The position numbers and the translations under genes were made by a program. Shown here in pieces: positions 35,301 to 44,273 of a stretch of 64,000 nt of DNA; the first letter of the stretch is position 1; each line of letters opens with the position of its first letter. The stretch lies in contig MKSR01000036.1 of the NCBI GenBank assembly GCA_001898145.1, forward strand, positions 62,001-126,000, given 5' to 3'. The notes beneath the pieces were generated by a model, which did no database searches, was not told where the DNA came from, and saw nothing but the letters and a program-made list of their open reading frames with translations. This stretch comes from Dyadobacter sp. 50-39. GTDB taxonomy: Bacteria; Bacteroidota; Bacteroidia; Cytophagales; Spirosomataceae.

Positions 35301-35942
35301 AACAATGTGTCGGCCATCGACCTGCAAAAGCTGAACGTGGGCGATTACAAGTTCCTCGATTACAATGGCGACGGTAAAGTGACCAACCTGGACAAATACC
35401 CCATTCCAGGCTCGGATTATCCGCCCATTACCTATTCATTTTCAGCGGGTTTTTCGTGGAAAAAGTTTGATTTCAACTTCATGTTCCAGGGGAATGTGGG
35501 CAAATATGTGGAGTTTAACCAGCCCTATGAAGTAGAGTTTATCAAAGGCGACTGGCGCGTGCATGCATCGCAGCTCGACTACTGGACGCCTGCCAATCCC
35601 AACGCCAACCATGCAACCCTGCATTACTCGGGCGGCGGCAGTACCGACAACCTTTTCTGGGGCGGCGGCGAGGCCGACAGGGGCTTCGATATCATGATCG
35701 AAAACCGCTTTTGGCGCAATTCCAACTATCTGCGATTGCGGGAGGTGTACGCTTCCTACACATTCAATTCCAAATTCCTCCGGCGTGTCATCGGCACCTC
35801 CAACCTGGTATTTTTTGTGACCGGCAATAATCTCTGGACATTCACCAAGCTCATCGAGGGCGATCCGGAGCGGAAAGATTTCAACCAGGGTTTCTACCCG
35901 CAAATGACCACCGTGAAATTTGCCATCAGGGCTGCATTCTAA
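32370..35942 (+). CDS. SusC/RagA TonB-dependent receptor with N-terminal STN domain
   Basis: A 1190-residue outer-membrane receptor. After the signal sequence (about 1-48) there is an STN domain (about 55-127, YISIDLHNVPLEDAFVVIND) that should touch FecR. A linker of about 50 residues follows, then a CarboxypepD_reg-like domain (about 180-252, VTGVIRDENGNGLPGVNVV) and a TonB-box-like EEVVVVGYGTQRK (about 259-271). Next is the SusC plug (PLVMVDGVERDFRDMDPNEIATISVLKDASATAVFGAKGANGVIIVTTKRG) and a large beta-barrel ending FAIRAAF. It imports an oligomer captured by its SusD partner, 13 bp downstream, and signals to the sigma-FecR pair upstream. Confidence 0.97.
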   Translation: MNVKFKTIKNMQYKLLRQIVAMSRYAVIGTVLQCIFAGLLSASDGKAQEQSIEKIYISIDLHNVPLEDAFVVINDKTNFNFQYDQKLVRNKTVDLNFPQASVGKLLRHISQETSLSFSRVNETIYVSNAKKHAVTEVLNGVSVFKASAAGKPEAFAGSAEAYHAQRLRQVMDNAIASLAVTVTGVIRDENGNGLPGVNVVEKGTLNGLSTDTDGKYKITVTNNASVLVFSYIGYISQEIQVAGRRLLDVKLVPENKALEEVVVVGYGTQRKESVVGAISQVDNKALMRAGTSNVTNALAGKLSGVLTMQQSGEPGSDHSEIVIRGLSSWNGSQPLVMVDGVERDFRDMDPNEIATISVLKDASATAVFGAKGANGVIIVTTKRGTIGKPKLDFTGSYGLAKATRIPDHISSYQTMSMYNQALMNGQQFTDLVPQNALNEYRNPSTPLNSLRYPDVNWFDIMTKPFATNANANFNVSGGTNFIKYFASLGYAYQGDFFKAYHEGYDDTRYWYNRFNYRTNIDFNLTRNTTLTLNVGGETGIKNQPSSTPWRNLYSTGPSRYPAYFPAWVLQQVPDPDYPNDQGDRLAMNFGEFTGNPYTSMNQGSFNRYLDSKLFTDLILDQKLDAITKGLSVKGKVSMSTYYRNRSLTASYSFPEYQLNYDKIGTEENPWFRAGQGNEVFEQSPLDINVGELENDYYKDFYYELSASYNRAFGKHSVTGLVLVNRQQKDKTIEFPYYNQGLVSRATYDYANKYLVELNVGYTGSERFAPGKRYGFFPSGAVGWVVSEEKFFKNRISWISKLKLRYSDGKVGSDIADNRWLYLSEYFKDNAGYIHEDLGPNLVSQWEEARKRDFGIELGLWNDTFTFGVDFFDEHRQKMLLTPQSVTMLVGNSFKELNLGRLKKHGIELEAEYRNHTSSGLNYFVKGIFGFNENRILFKDDLPYAYDYQKAAGKPLGAQLSGVELTGSGYYTSVDDIHNNVSAIDLQKLNVGDYKFLDYNGDGKVTNLDKYPIPGSDYPPITYSFSAGFSWKKFDFNFMFQGNVGKYVEFNQPYEVEFIKGDWRVHASQLDYWTPANPNANHATLHYSGGGSTDNLFWGGGEADRGFDIMIENRFWRNSNYLRLREVYASYTFNSKFLRRVIGTSNLVFFVTGNNLWTFTKLIEGDPERKDFNQGFYPQMTTVKFAIRAAF

Positions 35943-35955
35943 CCCAAACCAACGG

Positions 35956-37806
35956 ATGATGAAAAGATTAATTACGATACTATGTGTACCGGTGCTGTTA
36001 GTTTTGATGCTCGGTTCGTGTGTGGAAGACTATCTCGACAAGGCACCCGAGTCGGGCCTTACGCCGGATGATGTTTTTTCGAAATACGAAAACTTCAAGA
36101 AATTTTTCGACGGCATTTACGAAGGCAACAAGCTGGACGGCACGACCTGGCGGGCCTACAATATTAAAAATGCCTATTCCCTCTATTTCGATTTCTGGGA
36201 CCAGAAATACACCCTCGAAGCGCTCACGGATATGAGCGATATGGGACGGGTAATGGACGCCCAGGTAATCAAAAGCGGGCAGATTTCGGCGATTATCAAC
36301 AAAATGACTTACGACCCGGCACGCCGTCCCATTCTCGGATCGATGTTTTCGATCATCCGGAAATGCAACACGGCGTTGAAAAACATCGGGATGCTGAAAG
36401 ATGCAAGCCCGGTGGATATCAACGATTTCAAAGGCCAGGCGCATTTCATCCGTGCATTCGCGCATTTTGAGCTTTTCAGGTTGTGGGGACCTATGCCATA
36501 CCTCACCACCGTAATGGACCAGGACGATGAATGGGATATTCCGCGGCTTTCGAAACGCGAGACTTTGGTCCGCATTGCCATGGATATGGATTCTGCTGCC
36601 ATGTATTTCGAGCAGGCCGATCTTATGCGCCGTGACCCGGGCCCTGGCGTGGCGGGACATTTGAACAACCCCGAACAAAAACGCCCCACCGGCGTAGCCG
36701 CGAAAGCATTCAAGGCGCGGGCGCTGCTGTATGCAGCCAGCCCCTTGAACAATGAAAAGGGAAATGTGGATTGGGAAGATGCCGCAAAAGCCAATTGGGA
36801 AGCCATTCAGCTTGCCGGAAAGTATGGCTACGAACTGCTTCCGCTGGATGATTACAAGAAAAATTACATTGGTACCACCTATTCCAATGAGCAGCTATGG
36901 GCGTGGTACGCCGGTACGAAGGCCTATAACAATGCGGACCTGAACGGTCAGATGAACGGAGTCTTCGGCGGCGGCAAAACGGGCTGGTCGGGTGAATGCC
37001 CTACGCAGAATACCGTCGACAAATTTGAAACCAAATGGGGAGAGCCGCTGAATACCCCGGCGGACCGCCAGGCAGCGACGGCAGCGGGCCATTACAACGA
37101 GCAGGAACCGTATAAAGACCGCGACCCGCGGTTTTATATAGACATTATCTACAATACCGCGCCGGTACCGGGTTATGGCAATGCCAAAATCTACTACGAG
37201 ACCAAGGATGGCGCCGCAATTTACGGTCAGCTGCTCGACCAGTCCTACGCAGGCATCACGCGCACGGGCTACTACGAGCGCAAAACGTGGGGCGAGCAGA
37301 GCGTGAACAACAAAACGACCCCGCAATACACCGATCCGCTGATCCGCCTGGGTGAATTGTACCTCAACTACGCAGAAGCGGCCAATGAGGCTTACGGGCC
37401 GAACGGTACCGCTCCGGGCGCGTCCATGACGGCGTTGCAGGCGCTCAACCGCATCCGTACTCGCGCAGGTATGCCCAATGTGCTCGCGGCCTACGCGACC
37501 AGCAAGGATAAGCTCCGCGACCGGATCAAGAACGAGCGCACGATAGAGCTGTGCTTCGAGGGTGGACATTATTACCACGACATCCGCCGCTGGAAGGACG
37601 CCCCCAAAGTAATGGGCGGTACGCTGTACCGGATGGACGTGGAAAAAGTGCCCGCAAGCACCGCCTACCCGACGGGTTTCAAATATACCCGCATGCCGCT
37701 CTCGGCCGATCGCCAGGCGCGGTGGAAGGATGCCATGTACTATCTGCCTTTCAACACGGAAGATATCTACAAGATGAAAAACTTCGTCCCCAACGAAGTC
37801 TGGTAA
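35956..37806 (+). CDS. SusD/RagB nutrient-binding outer-membrane lipoprotein
   Basis: A 616-residue lipoprotein starting at ATG 35956, with the lipobox ending at C in VLMLGSCVEDYLDKAPE. The TPR-like core (about 90-300) shows FIRAFAHFELFRLWGPMPYL. The C-terminal RagB domain includes LIRLGELYLNYAEAANEA, ALNRIRTRAGMP, KNERTIELCFEGGHYYHDIRRWKDA and the final YYLPFNTEDIYKMKNFVPNEVW. It forms the lid of the SusC channel encoded just upstream. Substrate is not visible from sequence. The next SusC follows after 18 bp. Confidence 0.97.
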   Translation: MMKRLITILCVPVLLVLMLGSCVEDYLDKAPESGLTPDDVFSKYENFKKFFDGIYEGNKLDGTTWRAYNIKNAYSLYFDFWDQKYTLEALTDMSDMGRVMDAQVIKSGQISAIINKMTYDPARRPILGSMFSIIRKCNTALKNIGMLKDASPVDINDFKGQAHFIRAFAHFELFRLWGPMPYLTTVMDQDDEWDIPRLSKRETLVRIAMDMDSAAMYFEQADLMRRDPGPGVAGHLNNPEQKRPTGVAAKAFKARALLYAASPLNNEKGNVDWEDAAKANWEAIQLAGKYGYELLPLDDYKKNYIGTTYSNEQLWAWYAGTKAYNNADLNGQMNGVFGGGKTGWSGECPTQNTVDKFETKWGEPLNTPADRQAATAAGHYNEQEPYKDRDPRFYIDIIYNTAPVPGYGNAKIYYETKDGAAIYGQLLDQSYAGITRTGYYERKTWGEQSVNNKTTPQYTDPLIRLGELYLNYAEAANEAYGPNGTAPGASMTALQALNRIRTRAGMPNVLAAYATSKDKLRDRIKNERTIELCFEGGHYYHDIRRWKDAPKVMGGTLYRMDVEKVPASTAYPTGFKYTRMPLSADRQARWKDAMYYLPFNTEDIYKMKNFVPNEVW

Positions 37807-37824
37807 CCCGTAACGCTCAATCCA

Positions 37825-40800
37825 ATGATGAAAAAAACGATACATTATATAGGGCAGGGGGTTATCGGAATGATAATGCTTTGCCTGCTGGCCGGTAGCC
37901 AGGTGCTTGCCCAGGACAAAACCGGCAAAAAACAGAAGGCCGTGAATGTGCGGCTGAAAGTGACCGACGAGAATGGCAACCCGATTCCGAATGCGTCGGT
38001 GGTGGTGGGCGAGGGGCAGATCCACGCAGAAACCAATGCGAGCGGCGACTTTGATTTCGAGGCGTTGCCGGAGGATTTCGTGACCGTCTCCTCTTATGGT
38101 TACAGTAAATCGGTTTCGCTGGTGAGCGACATTGCGGGCGATAATGTGGTAGAGCTGAAAAGGGCGAAACTCTTCGCGACGCCCGACGACGCCGTGCCGA
38201 TGCCTTTTATGAATATGCCCAAGCGGCTGGCTACGGGAAGCTATGTGACCCTGAAAACCGCCGATCTCGAAAAATACCCAACCAACGACCTGCGCAATGC
38301 ATTTGCCGGGCTGGTCAATGGCCTGGAAGTGGTGGAACGCGACGGTTCGCCGGGCCTCACTGCCGAAGAGGAACTGGGGAATTTCAGGATTACGGAGAAA
38401 ATCGGCATCGCCACCCGCGGACGAAGCCCGATTTTCATCATCGACGATGTGCCGACGGACATTACAGAGATGCCCATCGACCCGCAGGAAATTGAGTCGG
38501 TGACGATTATCAAGGATATTGTAGGAAAAGCCATGCTCGGCCCGAGGGGTGCGGACGGCATCATTTACATTAAAACAAAGAGAGGAAAAGTACACGAGCG
38601 CGTGCTGAGCGTCAATGCGGAGCAGGGCGTGAGCGTGGTGGACCGCTTCCCAGGCTGGGCCTCGGGTGCCGAATATGCGCAGCTGAACAACGTGGCGAGG
38701 ACCAACAGTGCGCTTTCCCCGCTTTATAACGAGAACGACATTGCAGCCTACGCGAAAAGCGATCCTTACAATCTGTACCGCCCGAGCGTGGATTTCCGGA
38801 GCCTGATGCTGAAAAACTCGAAGCCTTTTACAAGGGTCAACCTGTCCTCTACCGGTGGGAACGAGACCGTCCAGTACAGTGCTTACCTGGGATACAATGG
38901 CGAGGGGGATATTTACAAGATCGGCGCAAAATCGGATTACAACCGCATTAATGTCCGCTCGAATATCGATATCAAAATCAATCCGCTGATCAAGGTCAAG
39001 TTTGACTTTTTCGGAGGGCTCACGCTTCGCCGCTCGCCCAACTACGGCTATAATGCCAACTTCACTAGCGAAGACGGTAATACCAATACGGCCCTCGACC
39101 TGGTGGAGTTCAACTCGGCCATCAATGACATTACCAACACGCCGCCCATCGCATTTCCGGTGTACGCTGCATTTGCCGACAACCCGGTAGCGCCCTGGTA
39201 CGGAGTGAGTTCCAATTTCAAGACCAACCCGATCGGGAACCTCATGCACAATGGCTACTATACCGAAACCGGGCGGACAGGTGCCTCCAACATTACATTT
39301 GAATACGATTTAAAAGAACTGGTACCCGGTCTTAAATCGACCACTTACGCCGGATTCAACCTGTTCAACAGCCTCCGGATCGGCAAGGCCGAGGATTACA
39401 TTGCTTATATTGTCACGCCCGGCAAAACGGATGCAGGCATGGACACGATACGCCTTTCCAAAGTCCACGACGGCGTGGATATGGCCGGTCAGGCAAAGCT
39501 GCACGACTATTATTCGCAGCGTTTTGTGGTGTACGAAAACCTGAGCTACGAGAAAAGCTGGGGTGTGCACAGCATTCAGACCGGACTTACCTATTACCTG
39601 GGCAAGTCGACGCGCAACGGTATCGAAGAGCCTCAGCGGCAGCAGAATGCGGTTTTTAATGGCGTGTATTCATTTAAAGACCGCTATGTGTTCCAGGGAG
39701 TGCTTAATTACGCCGGTACTTACAGCTTCGACAAGGGGAAACGCTATGCCATGTTTCCCTCGGCCGGTTTGAGCTGGGTGATTTCCGAGGAGGGATTTTT
39801 AAAGAACCTGAAAGCGATCGACTATCTGAAAATCAGGGCCGAGGCCGGGATGCTGGGTTATGAAAGCTTCCTGCCGCCGTTCTATTACCTCGACCGCTGG
39901 GCCGTGAACTCGACGGGTTCCGCATTCGGGCCTTACTCGACCGGACAGTGGTTCGGCAGCAACACCGACAATTCGGTTTACCGCACAACGCAAGGGCGCG
40001 TGGGTAATCCCGATCTGACCTGGGAGAAGCGCAAGGAGTTCAACATCGGGATCGACGGGTTGTTTCTCCGGCGCAGACTGTCGGTGGAGATCAATTACTT
40101 CAATAACCTGCGCGACGGGATTGTGTCGCAGCTCGCCAATACGCTGCCGCTGGTAGTAGGCGTCTCCGGAGCCCGGCCATGGTATAATTACAACAAAGTC
40201 AGGAATTTCGGACTGGAAGCCGCATTGCAATATACCGAGCGCCTGGGTGATGTCCGCATTTCCATCGGGGGCAATGCGACTGTGCAAAACAGCAAGGTCC
40301 TGAAATGGGACGAGCCCAATTACCGGTTCGACTACCAGACCCGCGTGGGCAAGCCAACCGACGCTTACTGGGGGCAGACCTACGCTGGCAAGTTTGCCAC
40401 AGATGCCGAAACCGGCGTCATCCGCCAGGTGTACGACGATGACCTCAAAGCAGGCGATCTCAAATACGTAGACCGCAATGGCGACGGCATCGTGGACGAC
40501 AACGACCAGAGCCAGATCGGCTACACTTCGCCGAGGCTGATCTACGCATTGAACCTGAAACTCGCTTACCGCAACCTGGAATTGACCGCGATCGGGAATG
40601 GCCGGGCGTTTTACCAGCTGCCTCTTACCAACAAGTATTTCTGGAACGGCTGGGGCGATAACAACTATTCCGATTTCGTAAAGGAGAATGTAGACGGGCA
40701 GTACCCGCGCCTGACTTATTATAAGGTGAACAACAACTTCGTATCCTCGGACTTCTGGCTGCGCGACGGCGGTTTTTTCAAAATCCAGAATGTGGAACTG

Positions 40801-40986
40801 GCTTACAATGTACCTGTACGCCCGGCCAATATCATCGGCGCACGCGGCATCCGTGTGTATGTGCGCGGGGCCAATGTGCTCACTTTCTCGAAGATCAAAA
40901 CCGTAGATCCCGAGTCGATCAATTCGGGGATAACCAGCTATCCGCTGTACCGCACATTTACAGCAGGGGTTAAACTGACATTTTAA
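37825..40986 (+). CDS. divergent SusC/RagA TonB-dependent receptor
   Basis: A 1053-residue receptor without an STN domain. Signal peptide (about 1-29) and CarboxypepD_reg-like domain (about 40-110, LKVTDENGNPIPNASVVVG). The usual VVVGYGTQKK TonB-box/plug entry is missing and replaced by VELKRAKLFATPDDAVPMPF. The plug is also unusual (IFIIDDVPTDITEMPIDPQEIESVTIIKDIVGKAMLGPRGADGIIYIKTKRG). The barrel ends SYPLYRTFTAGVKLTF. It lies within one operon between two SusD genes and pairs with the SusD at 41018. The locus therefore encodes two different import complexes, only the first of which can signal through STN. Confidence 0.95.
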   Translation: MMKKTIHYIGQGVIGMIMLCLLAGSQVLAQDKTGKKQKAVNVRLKVTDENGNPIPNASVVVGEGQIHAETNASGDFDFEALPEDFVTVSSYGYSKSVSLVSDIAGDNVVELKRAKLFATPDDAVPMPFMNMPKRLATGSYVTLKTADLEKYPTNDLRNAFAGLVNGLEVVERDGSPGLTAEEELGNFRITEKIGIATRGRSPIFIIDDVPTDITEMPIDPQEIESVTIIKDIVGKAMLGPRGADGIIYIKTKRGKVHERVLSVNAEQGVSVVDRFPGWASGAEYAQLNNVARTNSALSPLYNENDIAAYAKSDPYNLYRPSVDFRSLMLKNSKPFTRVNLSSTGGNETVQYSAYLGYNGEGDIYKIGAKSDYNRINVRSNIDIKINPLIKVKFDFFGGLTLRRSPNYGYNANFTSEDGNTNTALDLVEFNSAINDITNTPPIAFPVYAAFADNPVAPWYGVSSNFKTNPIGNLMHNGYYTETGRTGASNITFEYDLKELVPGLKSTTYAGFNLFNSLRIGKAEDYIAYIVTPGKTDAGMDTIRLSKVHDGVDMAGQAKLHDYYSQRFVVYENLSYEKSWGVHSIQTGLTYYLGKSTRNGIEEPQRQQNAVFNGVYSFKDRYVFQGVLNYAGTYSFDKGKRYAMFPSAGLSWVISEEGFLKNLKAIDYLKIRAEAGMLGYESFLPPFYYLDRWAVNSTGSAFGPYSTGQWFGSNTDNSVYRTTQGRVGNPDLTWEKRKEFNIGIDGLFLRRRLSVEINYFNNLRDGIVSQLANTLPLVVGVSGARPWYNYNKVRNFGLEAALQYTERLGDVRISIGGNATVQNSKVLKWDEPNYRFDYQTRVGKPTDAYWGQTYAGKFATDAETGVIRQVYDDDLKAGDLKYVDRNGDGIVDDNDQSQIGYTSPRLIYALNLKLAYRNLELTAIGNGRAFYQLPLTNKYFWNGWGDNNYSDFVKENVDGQYPRLTYYKVNNNFVSSDFWLRDGGFFKIQNVELAYNVPVRPANIIGARGIRVYVRGANVLTFSKIKTVDPESINSGITSYPLYRTFTAGVKLTF

Positions 40987-41017
40987 AGCCAGAGCTATGC
41001 ATTTGAAATCATTATAT

Positions 41018-42793
41018 ATGAAAAACATCCTGTCGCTGACGCTGGCTGCATTCGCGCTGACGTCCTGCGTCGACTACCTGGAACCTTATCCGAACGGTAA
41101 CCGGACCACCGAAGATATCTGGAAGTACCAGGACATGGTGCAGGGCCTGATCGGACAATGCTACGACGTGATGCCCCGCAACTATAACGACAACGAAGGC
41201 GTGTTCCTCGACGGTGCTACCGACGACGTGGTAATCACCAGTACCACCCACGCACTGACGCGCTTTGCCGTGGGATCGCTGCCTACGAGCCAGGACCCGT
41301 TCCGTACTTACTGGGACAGGAACTACCGGTCGATCTACCTTGTGAATCTTTTCCTGAAAGACCGCCGCGGCTACAATACACGCTTCCTGGTGGACCCGCA
41401 TCTGGACAGCCTCGTCAAAAACCGTTTGCAGGGCGAAGCATATGCTTTGCGGGCGTGGTTTGAATGGGATTTGCTGCAAAAATTCGGTGGCACCGCCAAT
41501 GGCCAGCTGCTGGGTTTTCCGATCGTGCTGGAACCGGTGGACGTGAAAGCGGAGACGAACCTCCAACGGAACACTTACGAGGAATGCGTGAAGCAGATCA
41601 TCGCCGACTGCGATTCGGCTTACAAATATCTCCCGATCGCACACCGCGATTTCCTCGTCAAGAATGTGAATGACAGGGCCTATGCCGGCGGCCGCTACTG
41701 GGGCCGGATGGATGGCATTACCACCAGGGCCATCAAGGCTTTGGTATACCTTACCTGGGCCAGCCCGCGCTTCAATCCATCGAACGATGTGACGCGGTGG
41801 GACCTCGCCGCGCAGAATGCCAGGGAAGTGATCGATTTCAAGATGAAGACCGATGCCGTTACCAATGGATTTAATGTGAAGAAAGGCGTCAACTGGTTCG
41901 ATCCCAATTTTCCGGGCATTATCTGGGCATCGCGCTACAATAATGCGAACGACGCCATGGAGCGGATGTATTACCCGGGTGGTTTTCAGGGTACCGGCTC
42001 GGTGGGTGCCACCCAGGAGCTGGTGGATGCATTCCCGATGAAAAACGGCTATCCCATTACCGATCCCCGCAGCAAGTACGATCCCGCCAACCCCTACGCC
42101 GACCGTGATCCGCGTTTCTATGCGGCTATTTTTCACAACAATGCCAAAGCGCTGAGGATCAATTCCGACAAGGTCATGTACACTTTCGAAAACTGGCAGA
42201 ATGCGAAGGACGCAGCAGGGCCGGCGGTGAACAGCCGCACCAACTATCACATTAAAAAGATGGTATTTATGGGACTCAACTGGTCCGACAACTCTATTAA
42301 CCGCCAGCCGCATTCGAAGTTCTTTATTCGCTGGGAGCATATGTTGCTCACATTCGCGGAAGCCGCCAACCAGGTAGAGGGGCCCGACGGCGGAAAATAC
42401 GGCATGTCTGCCAGAGAAGCGATGAAGTACCTGCGTCAGAAAGACAATTCCGATGGCGGAAAAGGCTTTGATACCGACCCCTACCTGACCGAAATCGCGG
42501 CGGGGGGCAAGGCCGCTTTCCATGAATTTGTCAAGAATGAAAGAAGGATCGAAACTTGCTTCGAAGGCCTGCGCTTCTTCGATATCCGCCGCTGGACCAC
42601 CAGCCTTACCGCGCTGAACAAGCCGGTGCATATGGCGAAGATCACCCGCAACTCGGATGGGAGCTTCCAATACAAACTCGACCAAGTGGTGGAGGCGCGG
42701 TCCTATTCTTCGGCATTCCTGCCGATCCCATATGATGAAATGCTGAGAATGTCCAATCTGGTACAAAACGATGGCTGGGAGGCCTGGAAATAA
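41018..42793 (+). CDS. SusD/RagB lipoprotein, second of the locus
   Basis: A 591-residue lipoprotein. Start ATG 41018 gives a compact signal peptide MKNILSLTLAAFALTSC; an ATG 21 bp upstream is possible but would add seven residues. The SusD core has LQGEAYALRAWFEWDLLQKFGG and DRDPRFYAAIFHNNAK. The RagB part has FFIRWEHMLLTFAEAANQVEG, VKNERRIETCFEGLRFFDIRRWTTSL and the end SSAFLPIPYDEMLRMSNLVQNDGW. It is the lid of the divergent SusC upstream (31-bp gap). Only 2 bp separate it from the following lipoprotein gene. Confidence 0.96.
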   Translation: MKNILSLTLAAFALTSCVDYLEPYPNGNRTTEDIWKYQDMVQGLIGQCYDVMPRNYNDNEGVFLDGATDDVVITSTTHALTRFAVGSLPTSQDPFRTYWDRNYRSIYLVNLFLKDRRGYNTRFLVDPHLDSLVKNRLQGEAYALRAWFEWDLLQKFGGTANGQLLGFPIVLEPVDVKAETNLQRNTYEECVKQIIADCDSAYKYLPIAHRDFLVKNVNDRAYAGGRYWGRMDGITTRAIKALVYLTWASPRFNPSNDVTRWDLAAQNAREVIDFKMKTDAVTNGFNVKKGVNWFDPNFPGIIWASRYNNANDAMERMYYPGGFQGTGSVGATQELVDAFPMKNGYPITDPRSKYDPANPYADRDPRFYAAIFHNNAKALRINSDKVMYTFENWQNAKDAAGPAVNSRTNYHIKKMVFMGLNWSDNSINRQPHSKFFIRWEHMLLTFAEAANQVEGPDGGKYGMSAREAMKYLRQKDNSDGGKGFDTDPYLTEIAAGGKAAFHEFVKNERRIETCFEGLRFFDIRRWTTSLTALNKPVHMAKITRNSDGSFQYKLDQVVEARSYSSAFLPIPYDEMLRMSNLVQNDGWEAWK

Positions 42794-42795
42794 AT

Positions 42796-43770
42796 ATGAA
42801 TGGTATGAAAAAGAGAATTGCCGTTGCCCTCGGGCTCACCATGGCCCTGAGTGCCTGTTATGACGATTACATCAAGGATTTCGACCACACTTCGGTGTAT
42901 TTTATGTACCAGACCAACGCGCGCACGTTTGTGGTGGGCGAGGGGATGAGCATTGAGGTTGGTGCTGCGCTCGCAGGCGTTCGCGAGAACCGCCAGGACC
43001 GCGTCGTAGGCTTCCAAATGGATGCGTCGCTGGTCAATGCAAAAGCGTTGGACGCCATGAAAGCAGGGGCAGGTTATATCCGGGAGGCTGTGAGCGGTGT
43101 CGACACGCTGAAACCGTTGCCTGCCGATTATTTCACCATTTCCGACAATTCGAAAATGGTGATCAAAGCCGGTTCGCATATGGGCTCGGTGGTGATCAAA
43201 GCCGATTCAGCGCGGTTCCTGAAAGACGCAGCTACCATCCGCGCCGGGTACGCGATTCCGTTCTACATCACTTCCGCCGACGCCGATTCCATCGTAGGCG
43301 CGAAGCGTTCTGCCGTGGTGGCGCTGAAATACGAGAATATGCTTTTCGGCAACTACTGGCACGGCGGCGTCACGACCGTGAAGGACGCCGCGGGCAAAGT
43401 GGTGAAGACCGTGAAATATTACACGACCATCCCGTCACCGGAAGCCAAGATTTTTAAGCTCAAAACCGTCGCACCCGACGCCCTGGTGACGAACATGATC
43501 AGCGATAAGGAGGGATCATTCAGGATCACCCTCGACGGAAACGTTATCAAAATCAGTAAAGCGACCGGTTCCACGATCGATGTGATGCCTGATGGTGCAA
43601 GCACTTTTAACCGGGCCAGATTGTTGCAGGAACGTAAACTGTTTTTGAGCTATAAATATGAAAATGAGGATGGTACGACCTCTTTTGCCCAGGATACGCT
43701 CACATTCCGGAACCGTATCCGCGACGGTGTGAACGAGTGGCAGGATGAGAATCCGGACCATTACAAATAG
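42796..43770 (+). CDS. surface lipoprotein, DUF1735/DUF4361-type glycan-binding
   Basis: A 324-residue lipoprotein, lipobox ending at C in LGLTMALSACYDDYIKDFDHT. The N-terminal domain (VYFMYQTNARTFVVGEGMSIEVGAALAGVRENRQDR) and the C-terminal part ending FRNRIRDGVNEWQDENPDHYK fit the DUF1735/DUF4361 family. That family fills the SusE/SusF position of uptake loci and binds glycan at the cell surface. It starts 2 bp after the SusD stop and is the last gene of the operon. A start at 42805 (MKKRIAV) is equally acceptable. No glycoside hydrolase follows. Confidence 0.85.
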   Translation: MNGMKKRIAVALGLTMALSACYDDYIKDFDHTSVYFMYQTNARTFVVGEGMSIEVGAALAGVRENRQDRVVGFQMDASLVNAKALDAMKAGAGYIREAVSGVDTLKPLPADYFTISDNSKMVIKAGSHMGSVVIKADSARFLKDAATIRAGYAIPFYITSADADSIVGAKRSAVVALKYENMLFGNYWHGGVTTVKDAAGKVVKTVKYYTTIPSPEAKIFKLKTVAPDALVTNMISDKEGSFRITLDGNVIKISKATGSTIDVMPDGASTFNRARLLQERKLFLSYKYENEDGTTSFAQDTLTFRNRIRDGVNEWQDENPDHYK

Positions 43771-44273
43771 GTGTCAGATTACCGCTTCAACAACTAGACG
43801 CCTGCCATATCTGCTGGGTATTTCTCTTACTTAATATTGGTTTAATACAATATTTTGAGAGAGATTTCCAGGTGGATATGGCATTTTTGTATTCGTTTAT
43901 GCAAATATTTTATAATAAAATATTGGAACGAGTCTATTTTGGCAACGTTCCCGATAACGATTGCATAAATAAACTTAGCGGATCATTTTCAATTTTCTCA
44001 CCGAATCTCTATTCTCCGAACTGATTTCCAAATTGTACTTTGGGTACAATAAATATGCTTATTGGAATTGTTCAAATAAGCATGTCGCGGATAATCAAAA
44101 GTGCCTTTCATCCCTAAGCCTCTTTCCAGATAAAATATTTTAACGGATTGGTTACAAATCTGTGCTAAGTAACTGTGTGCCTATTTGTAATTATTGAAAG
44201 AAAAAATGTAATTATTTGTAAGGGGTAATCTATCAAGTGATCGTCAGGATTGACAGTTTATGGTGAACTATTA
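43771..44273. promoter_or_regulatory. 503-bp leader rich in palindromes, upstream of a SusC/SusD pair
   Basis: No coding sequence is supported. Four inverted repeats were found. AATATTTTAT/ATAAAATATT lies at 43904-43913/43915-43924. GCAACGTT/AACGATTGC lies at 43942-43949/43956-43964 (one bulged base, resembling a LacI-type operator). ATTGTAC/GTACAAT lies at 44032-44038/44044-44050. ATGCTTATT/AATAAGCAT lies at 44055-44063/44075-44083, with inner GAA/TTC pairing. The region is much more AT-rich than its surroundings. It probably carries the promoter and one or more regulator sites for the pair at 44274. Confidence 0.6.

Noticed and set aside
36895-39249. 784-codon open frame on the minus strand inside SusD and SusC genes
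   Set aside because: It is antisense to two certain genes, has a His/Arg/Val-rich composition without domains, and arises from the codon bias of the sense strand.
41012-42766. 584-codon minus-strand open frame opposite the second SusD
   Set aside because: Antisense shadow of a clear SusD gene; no recognisable protein features.
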